A stretch of 64,000 nucleotides of DNA from [Leptolyngbya] sp. JSC-1. GTDB lineage: Bacteria; Cyanobacteriota; Cyanobacteriia; Elainellales; Elainellaceae. Positions within the stretch are counted from its first letter, which is position 1. The number at the start of each line of letters is the position of its first letter. The stretch is taken from assembly GCA_000733415.1 (NCBI GenBank), contig KL662191.1:5305633-5369632 (forward strand). Reading direction: 5' to 3'. The notes under the pieces were generated by a model. The model was not told the origin of the DNA. It ran no database searches and was given only the letters and a program-made list of their open reading frames with translations. Both the position numbers and the translations under genes were made by a program. Below are positions 15,251-23,995 of the stretch, piece by piece.

Positions 15251-16099
15251 ATGAAGCTTTTGATTAGCAACGATGACGGTATTTTTGCCTTGGGAATCCG
15301 CACCCTGGCAAACACATTGGCGGCGGCTGGGCATGAAATTACAGTCGTCTGTCCGGATCGGGAACGGTCTGCCACCGGGCATGGTCTGACTTTGCATAAA
15401 CCCATCCGGGCTGATCAGGTTGAGTCGGTGTTCCATCCGGCGATTCAGGCTTGGGCTTGTTCGGGAACTCCGTCGGACTGTGTCAAGCTGGCTTTGGGAG
15501 CACTGCTGGCGGAACCACCTGATATGGTGCTGTCTGGGATTAATCATGGCTCTAACCTAGGCACCGATGTGCTTTATTCCGGCACGGTGTCGGCGGCGAT
15601 GGAAGGCGTGATCGAGGGCATTCCCAGCATTGCCTTCAGTCTGACTAGCTTCTCCGCCCAGGATTTTCAACCGGCGGCGAATTTCGCCAAAAGGCTGCTC
15701 GAGCAGCTCAGCCACGGTCCGCTGCCTCAAGCGACGCTGCTGAATGTCAATGTTCCCGCAGTGAGTGAGGCGGAAATCGCCGGTGTAGTGATTACTCGTC
15801 AAGGCGTGCGGCGCTATTTTGATCAGTTTGAAAAGCGAGTTGATCCGAGGGGCAAAACCTACTACTGGCTAGCTGGTGAAGTGATCGAAGACAGCGCCGA
15901 CCCCGAGCTGGAATCGGTAGAAGCCTTTAAGCTCAAGGGAGTTAATCTGGATTTGGCCTGGTTTCAACAAATTCCCACCGATGTTCAAGCGATTCGGCAA
16001 AACTACATTACCGTGACCCCACTGCAATATGACCTCACCTGTGCCGTTGGTATTACGCAGTTACAAAATCGCCAGTTCTACCACGTTCATCCGTCCTGA
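15251..16099 (+). CDS. surE: 5'-nucleotidase SurE
   Basis: A 282-residue metal-dependent survival-protein nucleotidase that dephosphorylates nucleoside 5'-monophosphates. The metal site is visible as the Asp pair in LLISNDDGIFALG and the Asn in LSGINHGSNLGTDVLYSGT, followed by VSAAMEG. It is slightly longer than the common 250 residues because of an extended C-terminus. ATG at 15251. It stands apart, opposite to pheS. Confidence 0.95.
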   Translation: MKLLISNDDGIFALGIRTLANTLAAAGHEITVVCPDRERSATGHGLTLHKPIRADQVESVFHPAIQAWACSGTPSDCVKLALGALLAEPPDMVLSGINHGSNLGTDVLYSGTVSAAMEGVIEGIPSIAFSLTSFSAQDFQPAANFAKRLLEQLSHGPLPQATLLNVNVPAVSEAEIAGVVITRQGVRRYFDQFEKRVDPRGKTYYWLAGEVIEDSADPELESVEAFKLKGVNLDLAWFQQIPTDVQAIRQNYITVTPLQYDLTCAVGITQLQNRQFYHVHPS

Positions 16100-16825
16100 A
16101 GCTCGCCCTACCGGCGGTTCTAGAGTTCTGTAAAGATTTTGTAGTCAAGCTTCAACTCTTGTCTGGAGTGGCCGTAGAAGTGCTAGTTTTCCTAATATGT
16201 ATGGAGAGAGCAAATTTAGACTGTGGATACCCGTGCCAATAGCATGCCCTACAGCGAAATTTGACGATCGCATACTCGTTGACCCCAGCTAATTTTTCTG
16301 ACCACCGGTCAGTACGATAGCAAGGAACGATAGCAACAAGCAGTTATTACGTTACTCAACCTGATCGGATAGAGTGCGAACATCGGCCCGTTGCTGGCGT
16401 CTCGTTACCACTCCCGAATCTGATTGATAAGTCTGATTGATAGAGCTGACCTATTGGTAGCGCTAGCAAGAACGAGTAATCCAAGACGTTTACAGGTCAC
16501 TTGCAGTTTTTAGCCCGAGTGTAGGATGAGTGGGTTGGATTAGGCTTAATTTGGGCAAACTTAGTCTGGGCAAATCAATCTGAACAGGCCGATTGAGGCA
16601 ATTTAGGATCAGGTCTGAGCAATCTTCAGACGCACTTGCGAATCAGGCGCACCTTCCGGACCGAGAATTAATGATTCTGAATTGACTTTAAATAATTCCA
16701 GACCGAGCGACTACTGAAAGCATTCACCTAAAGTATTTGAGACTGGAACCAGGCTAAAGTAGAGGCCAAGCACAATCTAAACACAACATTCACTCAGGCG
16801 TGGTGAAATCTGGCGAGAAACGCTC
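16100..16825. other. Long intergenic region after surE
   Basis: In 726 bp no coding frame is convincing. It holds the second operator-like palindrome (16298-16312) and a tandem pair of TCTGATTGATA (16419-16429 and 16432-16442, period 13). The rest is AT-rich before the gene at 16826. It could hide a small RNA, but I see no clear terminator. Confidence 0.6.
16298..16312. promoter_or_regulatory. Palindromic operator-like site (copy B)
   Basis: CTGACCACCGGTCAG differs from the site at 15001-15015 only in the centre base, and the flanks (TTT before, T-R-CG after) are shared. It lies about 200 bp after surE and 514 bp before the next gene, so it is not in a clear core promoter. The recurrence within 1.3 kb, on either side of surE, is the main evidence. 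Confidence 0.45.
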
Positions 16826-17749
16826 ATGTCGAATAAGCAAGACCAATTCACGGTTCGTTTTTGGGGAGTGAGAGGCAGTATTGCTTGTCCGGGGCAGAGT
16901 ACGGTGCGGTACGGCGGCAACACGTCCTGTATCGAAGTCCAGGTTGGCGGCCATCGCTTGATTTTTGATGGCGGCACCGGCTTGCGGGTCTTGGGTCAAT
17001 CGCTGCTGTCGCAGATGCCAGTAGAAGCCCACCTGTTTTTTACCCATTCCCACTGGGACCATATTCAAGGATTTCCGTTTTTTGTGCCGGCGTTTGTCAA
17101 GGGCAACCAGTTTCACATCTATGGAGCTGTGGCTCCCAACGGCTCAACGATTGAGCAGCGGCTCAACGACCAGATGCTGCATCCCAACTTTCCGGTCCCG
17201 CTGCAAATTATGGGAGCAGACTTGAAGTTCTATGACCTGGAAATGGGCGAAACGGTGCGCGTGGGTGAGGTGCTGGTCGAAAATGCCCTGCTGAATCATC
17301 CCGGTGAAGCGGTTGGCTATCGAGTCAACTGGCGGGGGCACGCGCTGGCCTACATTACCGATACCGAGCACTATCCCGATCGCCTGGATGAAAATGTCCT
17401 CTGGCTGGCTCGCCATGCCGATGTGCTGATCTACGACGCCACCTACACCGACGAAGAGTACCACTGCGAACAATCGAGTAAAGTGGGCTGGGGCCATTCG
17501 ACCTGGCAAGAAGCCGTCAAAGTAGCTCGGGCCGCTAATGTCAAAAAGCTAGTGATTTTCCACCACGATCCGCTGCACGATGATAATTTCATGGATCAGG
17601 TCAAAGCAGATACGGCACGGCAGTTTCCCAATAGCTTGGTGGCGTGGGAAGGCTTAGAAATCGATTTGTTGGCCGCTGTAAACACCGATTCCAACGCTGA
17701 CAACTCCAAAGCAGAAAACGTCCGATCCGACTCCAAAGCAGTGGTTTAA
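16826..17749 (+). CDS. Metallo-beta-lactamase fold hydrolase
   Basis: A 307-residue cytosolic hydrolase of the metallo-beta-lactamase superfamily. The metal motif is THSHWDHIQG near residue 74, with further ligands in LLNHPGEAVGY, YITDTEHY and the C-terminal IFHHDPLHDD. The opening block FWGVRGSIACPG followed by RYGGNTSCIEV is typical of the subgroup annotated as cAMP/cGMP-phosphodiesterase-like or PhnP-like hydrolases; the substrate cannot be named from sequence. The last 25 residues are a polar tail rich in Asn, Ser and Asp. ATG at 16826. Confidence 0.9.
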   Translation: MSNKQDQFTVRFWGVRGSIACPGQSTVRYGGNTSCIEVQVGGHRLIFDGGTGLRVLGQSLLSQMPVEAHLFFTHSHWDHIQGFPFFVPAFVKGNQFHIYGAVAPNGSTIEQRLNDQMLHPNFPVPLQIMGADLKFYDLEMGETVRVGEVLVENALLNHPGEAVGYRVNWRGHALAYITDTEHYPDRLDENVLWLARHADVLIYDATYTDEEYHCEQSSKVGWGHSTWQEAVKVARAANVKKLVIFHHDPLHDDNFMDQVKADTARQFPNSLVAWEGLEIDLLAAVNTDSNADNSKAENVRSDSKAVV

Positions 17750-17906
17750 GCTAAGCCTCTGCCCGTTCCAGGCTTTGTCCAAATTCAGCAGTGCCTGGCA
17801 TCCTCTGTGGCCTCGGTCTCTGTAGTTCTCTTATCCTTGTCCTGTGCGAACTTACAAATTGGAACATGGCTTACGAAGTCAGCCGTTATGTGTCAAAATG
17901 TAAAGC

Positions 17907-18896
17907 GTGTGGATAACCTCTTCTCTAGACACGATTAAAACGCCGACGGTGATTGCCCTGGGAAACTTTGATGGCGTCCACCGAGGGCATCAGCGCGTGA
18001 TTGAACCAGTAGCCGTGGCCGCGCAAGTCGGTTCGCCTGTTCTGGCTGGTGCAGCTTGTAGTACAGGTTCGGACACAGGACGTTTTGCGAGTGCAGCACC
18101 CATACCAACGGTTGTTACCTTTTACCCACACCCGCAAGAATTTTTTACAGGTCAGCGGCGTTTGCTGCTAACGCCAATCTCTGAGAAGGCGCAATATCTC
18201 CAGACCCTTGGCATTGAGCAACTGGTTTTGCTGCCTTTTGATTGGGCACTGGCCAATCTGACGCCTCAGGAGTTTGTGGAACAGATTTTAGTAGAGCGCC
18301 TCCAAGCTAGGTGGATTAGCGTTGGGCAGGATTTTCGGTTTGGCCGCAAGCGAGCCGGAACAATAGCGGATTTGCAGCAAATTGCGGCGCAGTACGGCAT
18401 TCCGGTCGAGGTGGCAAGCTTGCATTTGCATCAGGGAGAACGGATTAGCAGTTCAGCGATTCGTCAAGCCCTCAGTCAAGGCGATTTGGATCGCGCCAAC
18501 CAGCTCCTGGGTCGGCCCTACACCCTAGTTGGTGAAGTGGTAACCGGCAAACAGTTGGGCCGCACGATTGGTTTCCCAACAGCGAATTTGCAGCTACCCG
18601 ATGACAAATTTTTGCCCTGCTGTGGCGTTTACAGCGTTTGGGTGAAGTCGGCAGAACTGGGTCAACAACCCGGCGTGATGAATATTGGCTATCGACCTAC
18701 GGTAGACGGTCAGCAGATCAGCGTCGAGGTGCATTTGTTGGACTGGAGCGGCGATTTATACGGCCAAACCTTGACCGTGAGTTTGGAACAGTTTTTGCGG
18801 CCTGAGCAGAAGTTCGCCTCCCTGGATGACTTGAAGGCACAAATTCAGCGGGATGCCGAGCAAGCGCGATTAGGGTTGGCAGCTCAGCAGGTTTAG
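17907..18896 (+). CDS. ribF: Bifunctional riboflavin kinase / FAD synthetase
   Basis: A 329-residue enzyme that makes FMN and FAD from riboflavin. The N-terminal nucleotidyltransferase has GNFDGVHRGHQ (about 18-28) and ISSSAIRQALSQGD; the C-terminal kinase has GKQLGRTIGFPTANLQL and GVYSVWV. The start is GTG at 17907 (MWITSS), which matches the family N-terminus. Between the HxGH-type loop and VVTFYPHPQEFF there is a ~30-residue low-conservation insert (about residues 38-70) that is longer than usual. Confidence 0.95.
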   Translation: MWITSSLDTIKTPTVIALGNFDGVHRGHQRVIEPVAVAAQVGSPVLAGAACSTGSDTGRFASAAPIPTVVTFYPHPQEFFTGQRRLLLTPISEKAQYLQTLGIEQLVLLPFDWALANLTPQEFVEQILVERLQARWISVGQDFRFGRKRAGTIADLQQIAAQYGIPVEVASLHLHQGERISSSAIRQALSQGDLDRANQLLGRPYTLVGEVVTGKQLGRTIGFPTANLQLPDDKFLPCCGVYSVWVKSAELGQQPGVMNIGYRPTVDGQQISVEVHLLDWSGDLYGQTLTVSLEQFLRPEQKFASLDDLKAQIQRDAEQARLGLAAQQV

Positions 18897-19070
18897 CTGG
18901 AATCCTAAATTGCTAAGGAGTTAGGAGTCAGGAGCCAGGAATCAGAAGATTGAGCGCAGTTGGCGACGAATGACGAATACCAGCCATCACCGGATTTCTG
19001 CCCCTCGGCTGGTCATAATTTGACAATCCGTGGGTATGACTAATGCTGAGAACCCAAAAGCGAGGATGGC

Positions 19071-19979
19071 ATGAGAGCAACGGTCGAGCGGCTGATTGAA
19101 CATCTAGGTCAAACCATTGTCGGTAAAAGTGAGGCGATTCGGCTGGTCTTGGTGGCTCTGTTTTCTGGCGGCCATGCGCTGCTCGAAGATGTGCCTGGTG
19201 TGGGCAAGACTCTGTTGGCGAAGTCGTTAGCTCGGTCGATTGACGGACAGTTCCAGCGGATTCAGTGTACGCCTGATTTGCTACCGGCGGATGTGACGGG
19301 CACCAATATCTGGAATCTCAGCAAGGGAGAATTCGAGTTTTTGCCGGGTCCGGTGTTTGCCAATGTGCTGCTGGCTGACGAAATTAACCGGGCAACGCCC
19401 CGTACCCAGTCTGCTTTGCTGGAAGTAATGGAAGAACAGCAGGTGACGATTGATGGGGTTTCGCGCCATGTGCCGCGGCCATTTTTTGTAATCGCCACCC
19501 AGAACCCGGTGGAATATCAGGGCACGTTCCCCCTCCCCGAAGCCCAGATGGATCGGTTTGCCCTTTCCTTTAGTTTGGGCTATCCCAGTGCCGAAGAGGA
19601 ATTGCAGATGTTGCAGCGATTGCAGCAGGGCACTACTGTAGAGGAACTGACGCCCTGTATTTCGTTAGCCGATGTGCAAACCCTACGGCATCTCTGTGCC
19701 CAGGTGCGGGTAGAAACTCACTTGCAGCAGTACATGCTGGAACTGGTGCGGGCAACCCGTCAGGATGAAGAGGTGATTTTAGGCGTCAGCCCGCGCGGTA
19801 CGGTTGCCCTACAGCGAGCGGTACAGGCCCAAGCCTTTCTGGACGGACGTGATTTTGCCATTCCCGACGATGTCAAGTTTCTAGCGCCCTATGTGTTGGC
19901 CCATCGCCTAATTACCACCGGCAACCAAAAAAGCAAACTGGTGATCGAACGCCTGCTGCATTCGGTGCCGATTCCGTAG
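19071..19979 (+). CDS. MoxR-family AAA+ ATPase
   Basis: A 302-residue AAA+ ATPase of the MoxR class, usually a chaperone for metal or cofactor loading of partner proteins. Walker A is EDVPGVGKTLLAKSLA (about 40-55), Walker B is VLLADEINRA, and sensor 1 lies in FFVIATQNPVEYQGT. The C-terminal lid domain is complete. No VWA-domain or transglutaminase partner lies next to it as in many MoxR operons; instead an unrecognised 85-residue frame starts 10 bp after the stop. Confidence 0.93.
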   Translation: MRATVERLIEHLGQTIVGKSEAIRLVLVALFSGGHALLEDVPGVGKTLLAKSLARSIDGQFQRIQCTPDLLPADVTGTNIWNLSKGEFEFLPGPVFANVLLADEINRATPRTQSALLEVMEEQQVTIDGVSRHVPRPFFVIATQNPVEYQGTFPLPEAQMDRFALSFSLGYPSAEEELQMLQRLQQGTTVEELTPCISLADVQTLRHLCAQVRVETHLQQYMLELVRATRQDEEVILGVSPRGTVALQRAVQAQAFLDGRDFAIPDDVKFLAPYVLAHRLITTGNQKSKLVIERLLHSVPIP

Positions 19980-19989
19980 TGAGATCTAG

Positions 19990-20247
19990 ATGAGTAGCAG
20001 TAGCGGTTGGCTAGAGTTGCCATTGGGGTCTGTCAATGGTTCTGTGATGCTTCGTTGCCTGACCCACCCGCAGATGAATCGCGGGCTATTGAAGCAAGTG
20101 CACTATACGCTTGCGTTCCCACAGGGTAGTGCACAAAACCCCTCGTCTAGTCTGCTACTCTACGAGAAGGCTGTGCCTACAGCAGACTTCCCTGATTGGG
20201 CCGCAATTGATTCGTGGGTAGGAGAAGTACGCAGTCAAACGCTGTGA
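19990..20247 (+). CDS. Unrecognised 85-residue protein with a decayed paralogue nearby
   Basis: The start ATG is 10 bp after the moxR stop, so it could be co-transcribed. The protein opens MSSSSGWLELPLGSVNGSV and has RCLTHPQMNRGLLKQVHYT in the middle and SWVGEVRSQTL at the end. I do not recognise a family and see no signal or transmembrane segment. Much of it (from codon 12) is repeated at 9748-10057 with mostly conservative residue changes, which suggests a real coding past. The DNA also holds an inverted repeat (tctgct ... agcaga), so a mobile or repeat-derived origin is possible. Confidence 0.5.
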   Translation: MSSSSGWLELPLGSVNGSVMLRCLTHPQMNRGLLKQVHYTLAFPQGSAQNPSSSLLLYEKAVPTADFPDWAAIDSWVGEVRSQTL

Positions 20248-20268
20248 CCCAAAACTTTGAACAGACCT
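20025..20268 (+). repeat. Copy 2 of the duplicated element (overlaps the 85-codon gene)
   Basis: About 240 bp match 9748-10057 in the same orientation, from GGTCTGTCAATGGTTCTG to AACTTTGAACAGACC. The match extends about 20 bp beyond the stop codon at 20247, so the duplicated unit is larger than the coding frame. Confidence 0.7.
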
Positions 20269-20326
20269 TGCCATTGGTCGTTTTGGATAACCAATACCTC
20301 CTGACTCCTGACTCCTGACTCCTCCC

Positions 20327-21544
20327 CTATCTAACTTCTCCCAGCATCAAAAACTGCCCAGACGCATTAATATAGCGCCACTGGTCGCCTGTCTGTACCC
20401 AAGCCCAACCCTCCGAGAAGGAACCCACCTTGTCGAATTGAGGCGCAATTTGTAGCTTGCCGGTCGGGTCGATGAAGCCAACCTGGTTGTTGACTGTCAC
20501 AGCGGCTAGCCCTTCCGAAAAATCAGCAGCAAAGTCAAATTGGGGCGGCACGGCGAGTTGGCCGGTTTTGTCGATGTAGCCCCATTGGTTGCCCACTAGA
20601 ACAGCGGCTAGTCCTTCGGAGAAATCAGAGGCGAAGTCATAGCGAGGGGGAATCACGGTTTTGCCCTGCCGATCGATAAAGCCCCATTGGTTGCCCTGTC
20701 GGATTCGAGCTAGAGATTCTGAAAAGGCAAAGGCTCCATCGAATTGAGGGGAAATCGCCACGTTACCGGCTTGGTTAATGTAGCCCCACTGCTCTCCCTG
20801 TTTGATCACGGCCAGCGATTCGGTAAAACTCCAGGCATCCTCGAATTGAGGCTGAATCACCCAATCGCCCATCAGGTTGATGTAGCCGTACTGGTCGTTT
20901 AGCTTCACGGCAGCCATGCCTTCGGCGAAGTCGCTAGCCAGCGTGAATTCTGGTTCAATTGCAAGTGTGCCGGTGCGATCGATATAGCCGTAGCCGCGTC
21001 CGGTCCTGACCACCGCTAGTCCTTGCGAATATAAATTGGCTGCCGCAAACTGAGGATCAACCACAATTCGACCTGCCCGATCCATATAGCCATAGAAATC
21101 TGCTACCCGCACAACCGCTCGCTGTTCGGCAAAGGCCGATACGCCATCTAAGCTCGGATCAACCTTAATCACGGGGTTGCCGGTCTGGTCGATGTAGGCA
21201 TACCGCTCTTTGATGCGGACGGCGGCTAGTCCCTCTGAAAAATCAGCGGCAAAGTCAAACTGCATGATGAGTGGCTCCGTTTTGGCAGAGGTTTTGGCAG
21301 AGGTTACTTTCCTGCGGTTAGAGGGTTCAGCAGAAGCTGGTTGAGGCTGGGTTGGCAGAGACTGGTCTTGGTTATTCACCTCGTCTTTTACCGAAGCTTG
21401 CACCAACGGGCTTGGATTGAGACTCAGAGGCTGACAGCCGCACTGCCCTGCGGCCAGAGAAATCAGCAAAAGCAATCCTATCCTAGAATGCCAACAGGTG
21501 GTGCGGAGCCACGGAACCAGCGAAAGCTGCCCTGTCAAAATCAT
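20327..21544 (-). CDS. Secreted WG-repeat protein with nine repeats
   Basis: A 405-residue protein. The N-terminus has a basic start and a hydrophobic stretch (IGLLLLISLAAG) followed by CGC, so it is exported and perhaps lipid-anchored, although the lipobox is not canonical. A Ser/Pro/Gln-rich linker (about 45-90) leads to nine repeats of about 34 residues with the core FSEGLAAV...QWGYIDxTG. WG repeats are beta-structured and often bind surface partners; function is unknown. The ATG at 21544 is used in place of a TTG four codons upstream. Confidence 0.88.
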   Translation of the reverse strand: MILTGQLSLVPWLRTTCWHSRIGLLLLISLAAGQCGCQPLSLNPSPLVQASVKDEVNNQDQSLPTQPQPASAEPSNRRKVTSAKTSAKTEPLIMQFDFAADFSEGLAAVRIKERYAYIDQTGNPVIKVDPSLDGVSAFAEQRAVVRVADFYGYMDRAGRIVVDPQFAAANLYSQGLAVVRTGRGYGYIDRTGTLAIEPEFTLASDFAEGMAAVKLNDQYGYINLMGDWVIQPQFEDAWSFTESLAVIKQGEQWGYINQAGNVAISPQFDGAFAFSESLARIRQGNQWGFIDRQGKTVIPPRYDFASDFSEGLAAVLVGNQWGYIDKTGQLAVPPQFDFAADFSEGLAAVTVNNQVGFIDPTGKLQIAPQFDKVGSFSEGWAWVQTGDQWRYINASGQFLMLGEVR

Positions 21545-21597
21545 GATGCTTGCCAATCAGGAGGTCTACCTTAGAGGATAATGGCTGAGACCTTGAA

Positions 21598-22269
21598 TTG
21601 CAGTGTTCACTTCAGCGTACCTTGACTACTTTCCTCCGTTCCCCTCACTATGGCTTGGCAATCCACACGGCTAGTTCTGACCTGGGATTGGCAATTAGCA
21701 ACTTTGCTGGTGACTGCCGCTGTCAAACCTGGGCATTGGGCCGCGAGGTCTCCAATTATCTGCATCTGTATCTGCAACGATTCATTCAGCCGCAGACTTG
21801 GACAGATTTAGCCTTGATTGCAGTGGCTAAAGGTCCAGGCGGCTTCACAGGTACCCGACTCGGCGTTGTTACTGCTCGGACGCTGGCGCAGCAGCTCAAT
21901 CTACCCTTATTCGCCATTTCAACCCTGGCTGCTGTTGCCTGGAGCGAATCAGGCGAGGATTCTGCGGCTACCAACATTGCCGTTCAGATGGCCGCCCAGC
22001 GAGGCGAGGTGCATGGAGCAATGTATCAAATCAACCGCGAACCAGAGCAAATTGGAATTACCGCCCTCCTGCCAGATGCCGTCATGGGTCTAGAGCAATG
22101 GCAACAGATTTTAGCTAACTGGGATCGCCCTTACCGATTGGTGGAAGCCGAAGGCGGACTCGGAAAAACAGCGGCGGCAATTCTCGAACTCGCGTATTTA
22201 GACTGGCAGGCGGGCAAACGTCCGCATTGGTCAGAAGCGTTGCCGTTCTATGGACAGAGTCCGGTTTAG
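21598..22269 (+). CDS. tsaB: tRNA threonylcarbamoyladenosine biosynthesis protein TsaB
   Basis: A 223-residue ASKHA-fold protein that works with TsaD and TsaE to install t6A at position 37 of ANN-decoding tRNAs. The family opens at LAIHTASSDLGLAI and contains AVAKGPGGFTGTRLGVVTARTLA and PLFAISTLAAVA. Only TTG codons are available as start (21598, or 21622 eight codons later), because the upstream frame is closed by TGA. It is convergent with the ABC permease, with 4 bp between the stops. Confidence 0.9.
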   Translation: MQCSLQRTLTTFLRSPHYGLAIHTASSDLGLAISNFAGDCRCQTWALGREVSNYLHLYLQRFIQPQTWTDLALIAVAKGPGGFTGTRLGVVTARTLAQQLNLPLFAISTLAAVAWSESGEDSAATNIAVQMAAQRGEVHGAMYQINREPEQIGITALLPDAVMGLEQWQQILANWDRPYRLVEAEGGLGKTAAAILELAYLDWQAGKRPHWSEALPFYGQSPV

Positions 22270-22273
22270 TAAC

Positions 22274-23410
22274 TTACCGCTGCGTATTGCGCGGATCGAG
22301 GGCATCTCGTAGCCCATCGCCCAGTAGGTTAAAGGCCAGAATCGTTAGCACAATCAGAATCGCCGGGGACCAGACCAGCCAGGGTTGCAGCACCAGAATC
22401 GAGGCGTTGGTAGCGAGGGACAGCATGTTGCCCCAAGACGGGTCGGGCGGCTTAATCCCCAAGCCAATCAAGCTGAGGACGGCCTCGGCCACAATAAAGC
22501 TAGGAATCGCCAGCGTCGCAGAAATCACAATGTAGGAAGCCGTTTGGGGCAGCACATGCCGCAGGATGATATAGAGTGGCTGACCACCCATCACCTTGGC
22601 CGCCTGGACAAATTCGCGCTCTTTAATCGACAGCACCTGGCCCCGAATTACCCGTGCCAGTCCAGCCCAGCCGACAAACGAGGTGATCAGGGTAATCAGC
22701 AAAAACTCTTCAAAGCTGGACAGTGTGGGCGGGAAAACAGCTTTCAGCGCTACCAACAAGTAAATGCCGGGAATGGTCATCAGCACTTCGACTACCCGCA
22801 TCAGCACCGCATCAATCAGGCCGCCAAAATAGCCGGAAATGCCGCCTATCAACATTCCTAGAGGAAAAGAAATCGCCACACCCACGATGCCAATAAACAA
22901 ACTGATGCGTCCGCCATAGACTAGACGGCTAAACTGATCGCGAGCCTGCTCATCGGTTCCCAGCAGATTCAGCTTGCCTGGGCCGGTTGTGCCAAACAAA
23001 TGCAGATCGCCCTTAAAGCCAGGAAAAAGCACCACCTCTTGAATGCCGGGATTGGTCAAAGAAAAGCGTGTGGGCAGCGGTAAACGAATGGTGAGAAAGC
23101 GGTATTCTTCACCGCGCACAAACAAGCGCACCGGAGACGGCTGAGAGCGATCGACACGCAATTCTCGCTCACCCGTTTCTAAGCTGACCGGCCCCTGCGT
23201 GGTGGGGTAGACATGGGGGCCAATCAACTCGCCTTCCTGATTGCGCCAGTAGATGGTGGTCGGCGGCAGCAGCGAGCCATCCGGCTGAGAGGTAAACGGA
23301 CTGTAGGGGGCGACAAACTCAGCGAAAATTACCGTCAAATAGAAAATCAGCAGCACGATTGCGCCGAATCGAGCTAGATTATTCTGCTTTAGCTTTTGCC
23401 ACCAGTTCAT
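22274..23410 (-). CDS. ABC transporter permease, oligopeptide/dipeptide type (OppC-like)
   Basis: A 378-residue inner-membrane permease of the DppC/OppC family. One N-terminal transmembrane helix (about 13-33, ARFGAIVLLIFYLTVIFAEF) is followed by a long periplasmic segment (about 35-140) typical of cyanobacterial members. The core spans about 165-375 with the EAA-type loop GQVLSIKEREFVQAAKVMGG and the end LLGDGLRDALDPR. Neither the OppB partner, a binding protein nor an ATPase is adjacent, so it is an orphan subunit gene here. ATG at 23410. Confidence 0.9.
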   Translation of the reverse strand: MNWWQKLKQNNLARFGAIVLLIFYLTVIFAEFVAPYSPFTSQPDGSLLPPTTIYWRNQEGELIGPHVYPTTQGPVSLETGERELRVDRSQPSPVRLFVRGEEYRFLTIRLPLPTRFSLTNPGIQEVVLFPGFKGDLHLFGTTGPGKLNLLGTDEQARDQFSRLVYGGRISLFIGIVGVAISFPLGMLIGGISGYFGGLIDAVLMRVVEVLMTIPGIYLLVALKAVFPPTLSSFEEFLLITLITSFVGWAGLARVIRGQVLSIKEREFVQAAKVMGGQPLYIILRHVLPQTASYIVISATLAIPSFIVAEAVLSLIGLGIKPPDPSWGNMLSLATNASILVLQPWLVWSPAILIVLTILAFNLLGDGLRDALDPRNTQR

Positions 23411-23467
23411 AGGCCAGCTCTGCCTCGGAAGGGACCATAGGAGTAATGACCATCATATCTGCTTTGT

Positions 23468-23603
23468 AGGGGGGGTAGGGGGTAGGGGGTAGGGGGTAGG
23501 GGGTAGGGGGTAGGGGGTAGGGGGTGGGAGGGTAGGGGGTAGGGGGTGGGAGGGTAGGGGGTAGGGGGTGGGAGGGTAGGGGGTAGGGGGTAGGGGGTGG
23601 AGG
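23468..23603. repeat. G-rich tandem repeat (GGGGGTA units)
   Basis: About 136 bp are built from 7-bp units GGGGGTA, interleaved with GGGTGGGAGGGTA variants, on the plus strand. There are at least six consecutive clean units at the start. It has more than four closely spaced G3-5 runs and so could form G-quadruplexes. An open frame through it on the minus strand encodes only Pro-Tyr-Pro-Leu repeats and is not a gene. It lies between the ABC permease and psaK. Confidence 0.9.
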
Positions 23604-23734
23604 AGTAAGCTGCAGGAGTAACGACTGGCAAATTTGCTAAAAAAAACAGGGCAACAGGGCCCTGGTCGTGAAATTGATCTGAGCTTGAGTCAAGCCAAGA
23701 ACTCAACACTCAAAACTTAGCGCTCAAAACTAAC

Positions 23735-23995
23735 TTAAAGCGTGCCTGTGTTGGTGAGGCCTAAAATTACACCAGCCCCCAGGATATGGCCTAGGCTAGT
23801 AGCTCCTAGTAGAGCTGGTAAGCTGAGACCCGCAACATCTGATAAAACAGGAATCCCTGGCCCGACGTTGGGATATTTGACGGTCGCTCTGGCAATCAGG
23901 ATCGCCACAACGTTGCAAGCTAGCATGATCAACCCGATGGAGGGGGTCCAATCTGGGGTTCTAGCGACTACCGCGAGTAAGGTTGACGTGAACAA
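23735..23995 (-). CDS. psaK: Photosystem I subunit PsaK
   Basis: An 86-residue thylakoid protein at the edge of photosystem I that helps antenna attachment. It has two transmembrane helices, SIGLIMLACNVVAILIA and LPALLGATSLGHILGAGVILGL, and the family segment ATVKYPNVGPGIP between them. The best start is a TTG at 23995 preceded by AAGGAGAGGAGCA; this gives LFTSTLLAVVART, matching the PsaK N-terminus. A longer frame (from 24082) lacks this support. No other psa genes are nearby. Confidence 0.9.
   Translation of the reverse strand: MFTSTLLAVVARTPDWTPSIGLIMLACNVVAILIARATVKYPNVGPGIPVLSDVAGLSLPALLGATSLGHILGAGVILGLTNTGTL

Noticed and set aside
23407..23709. 100-codon frame rich in Pro-Tyr-Pro-Leu
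   Set aside because: It is only the translation of the G-rich tandem repeat and overlaps the start of the ABC permease.
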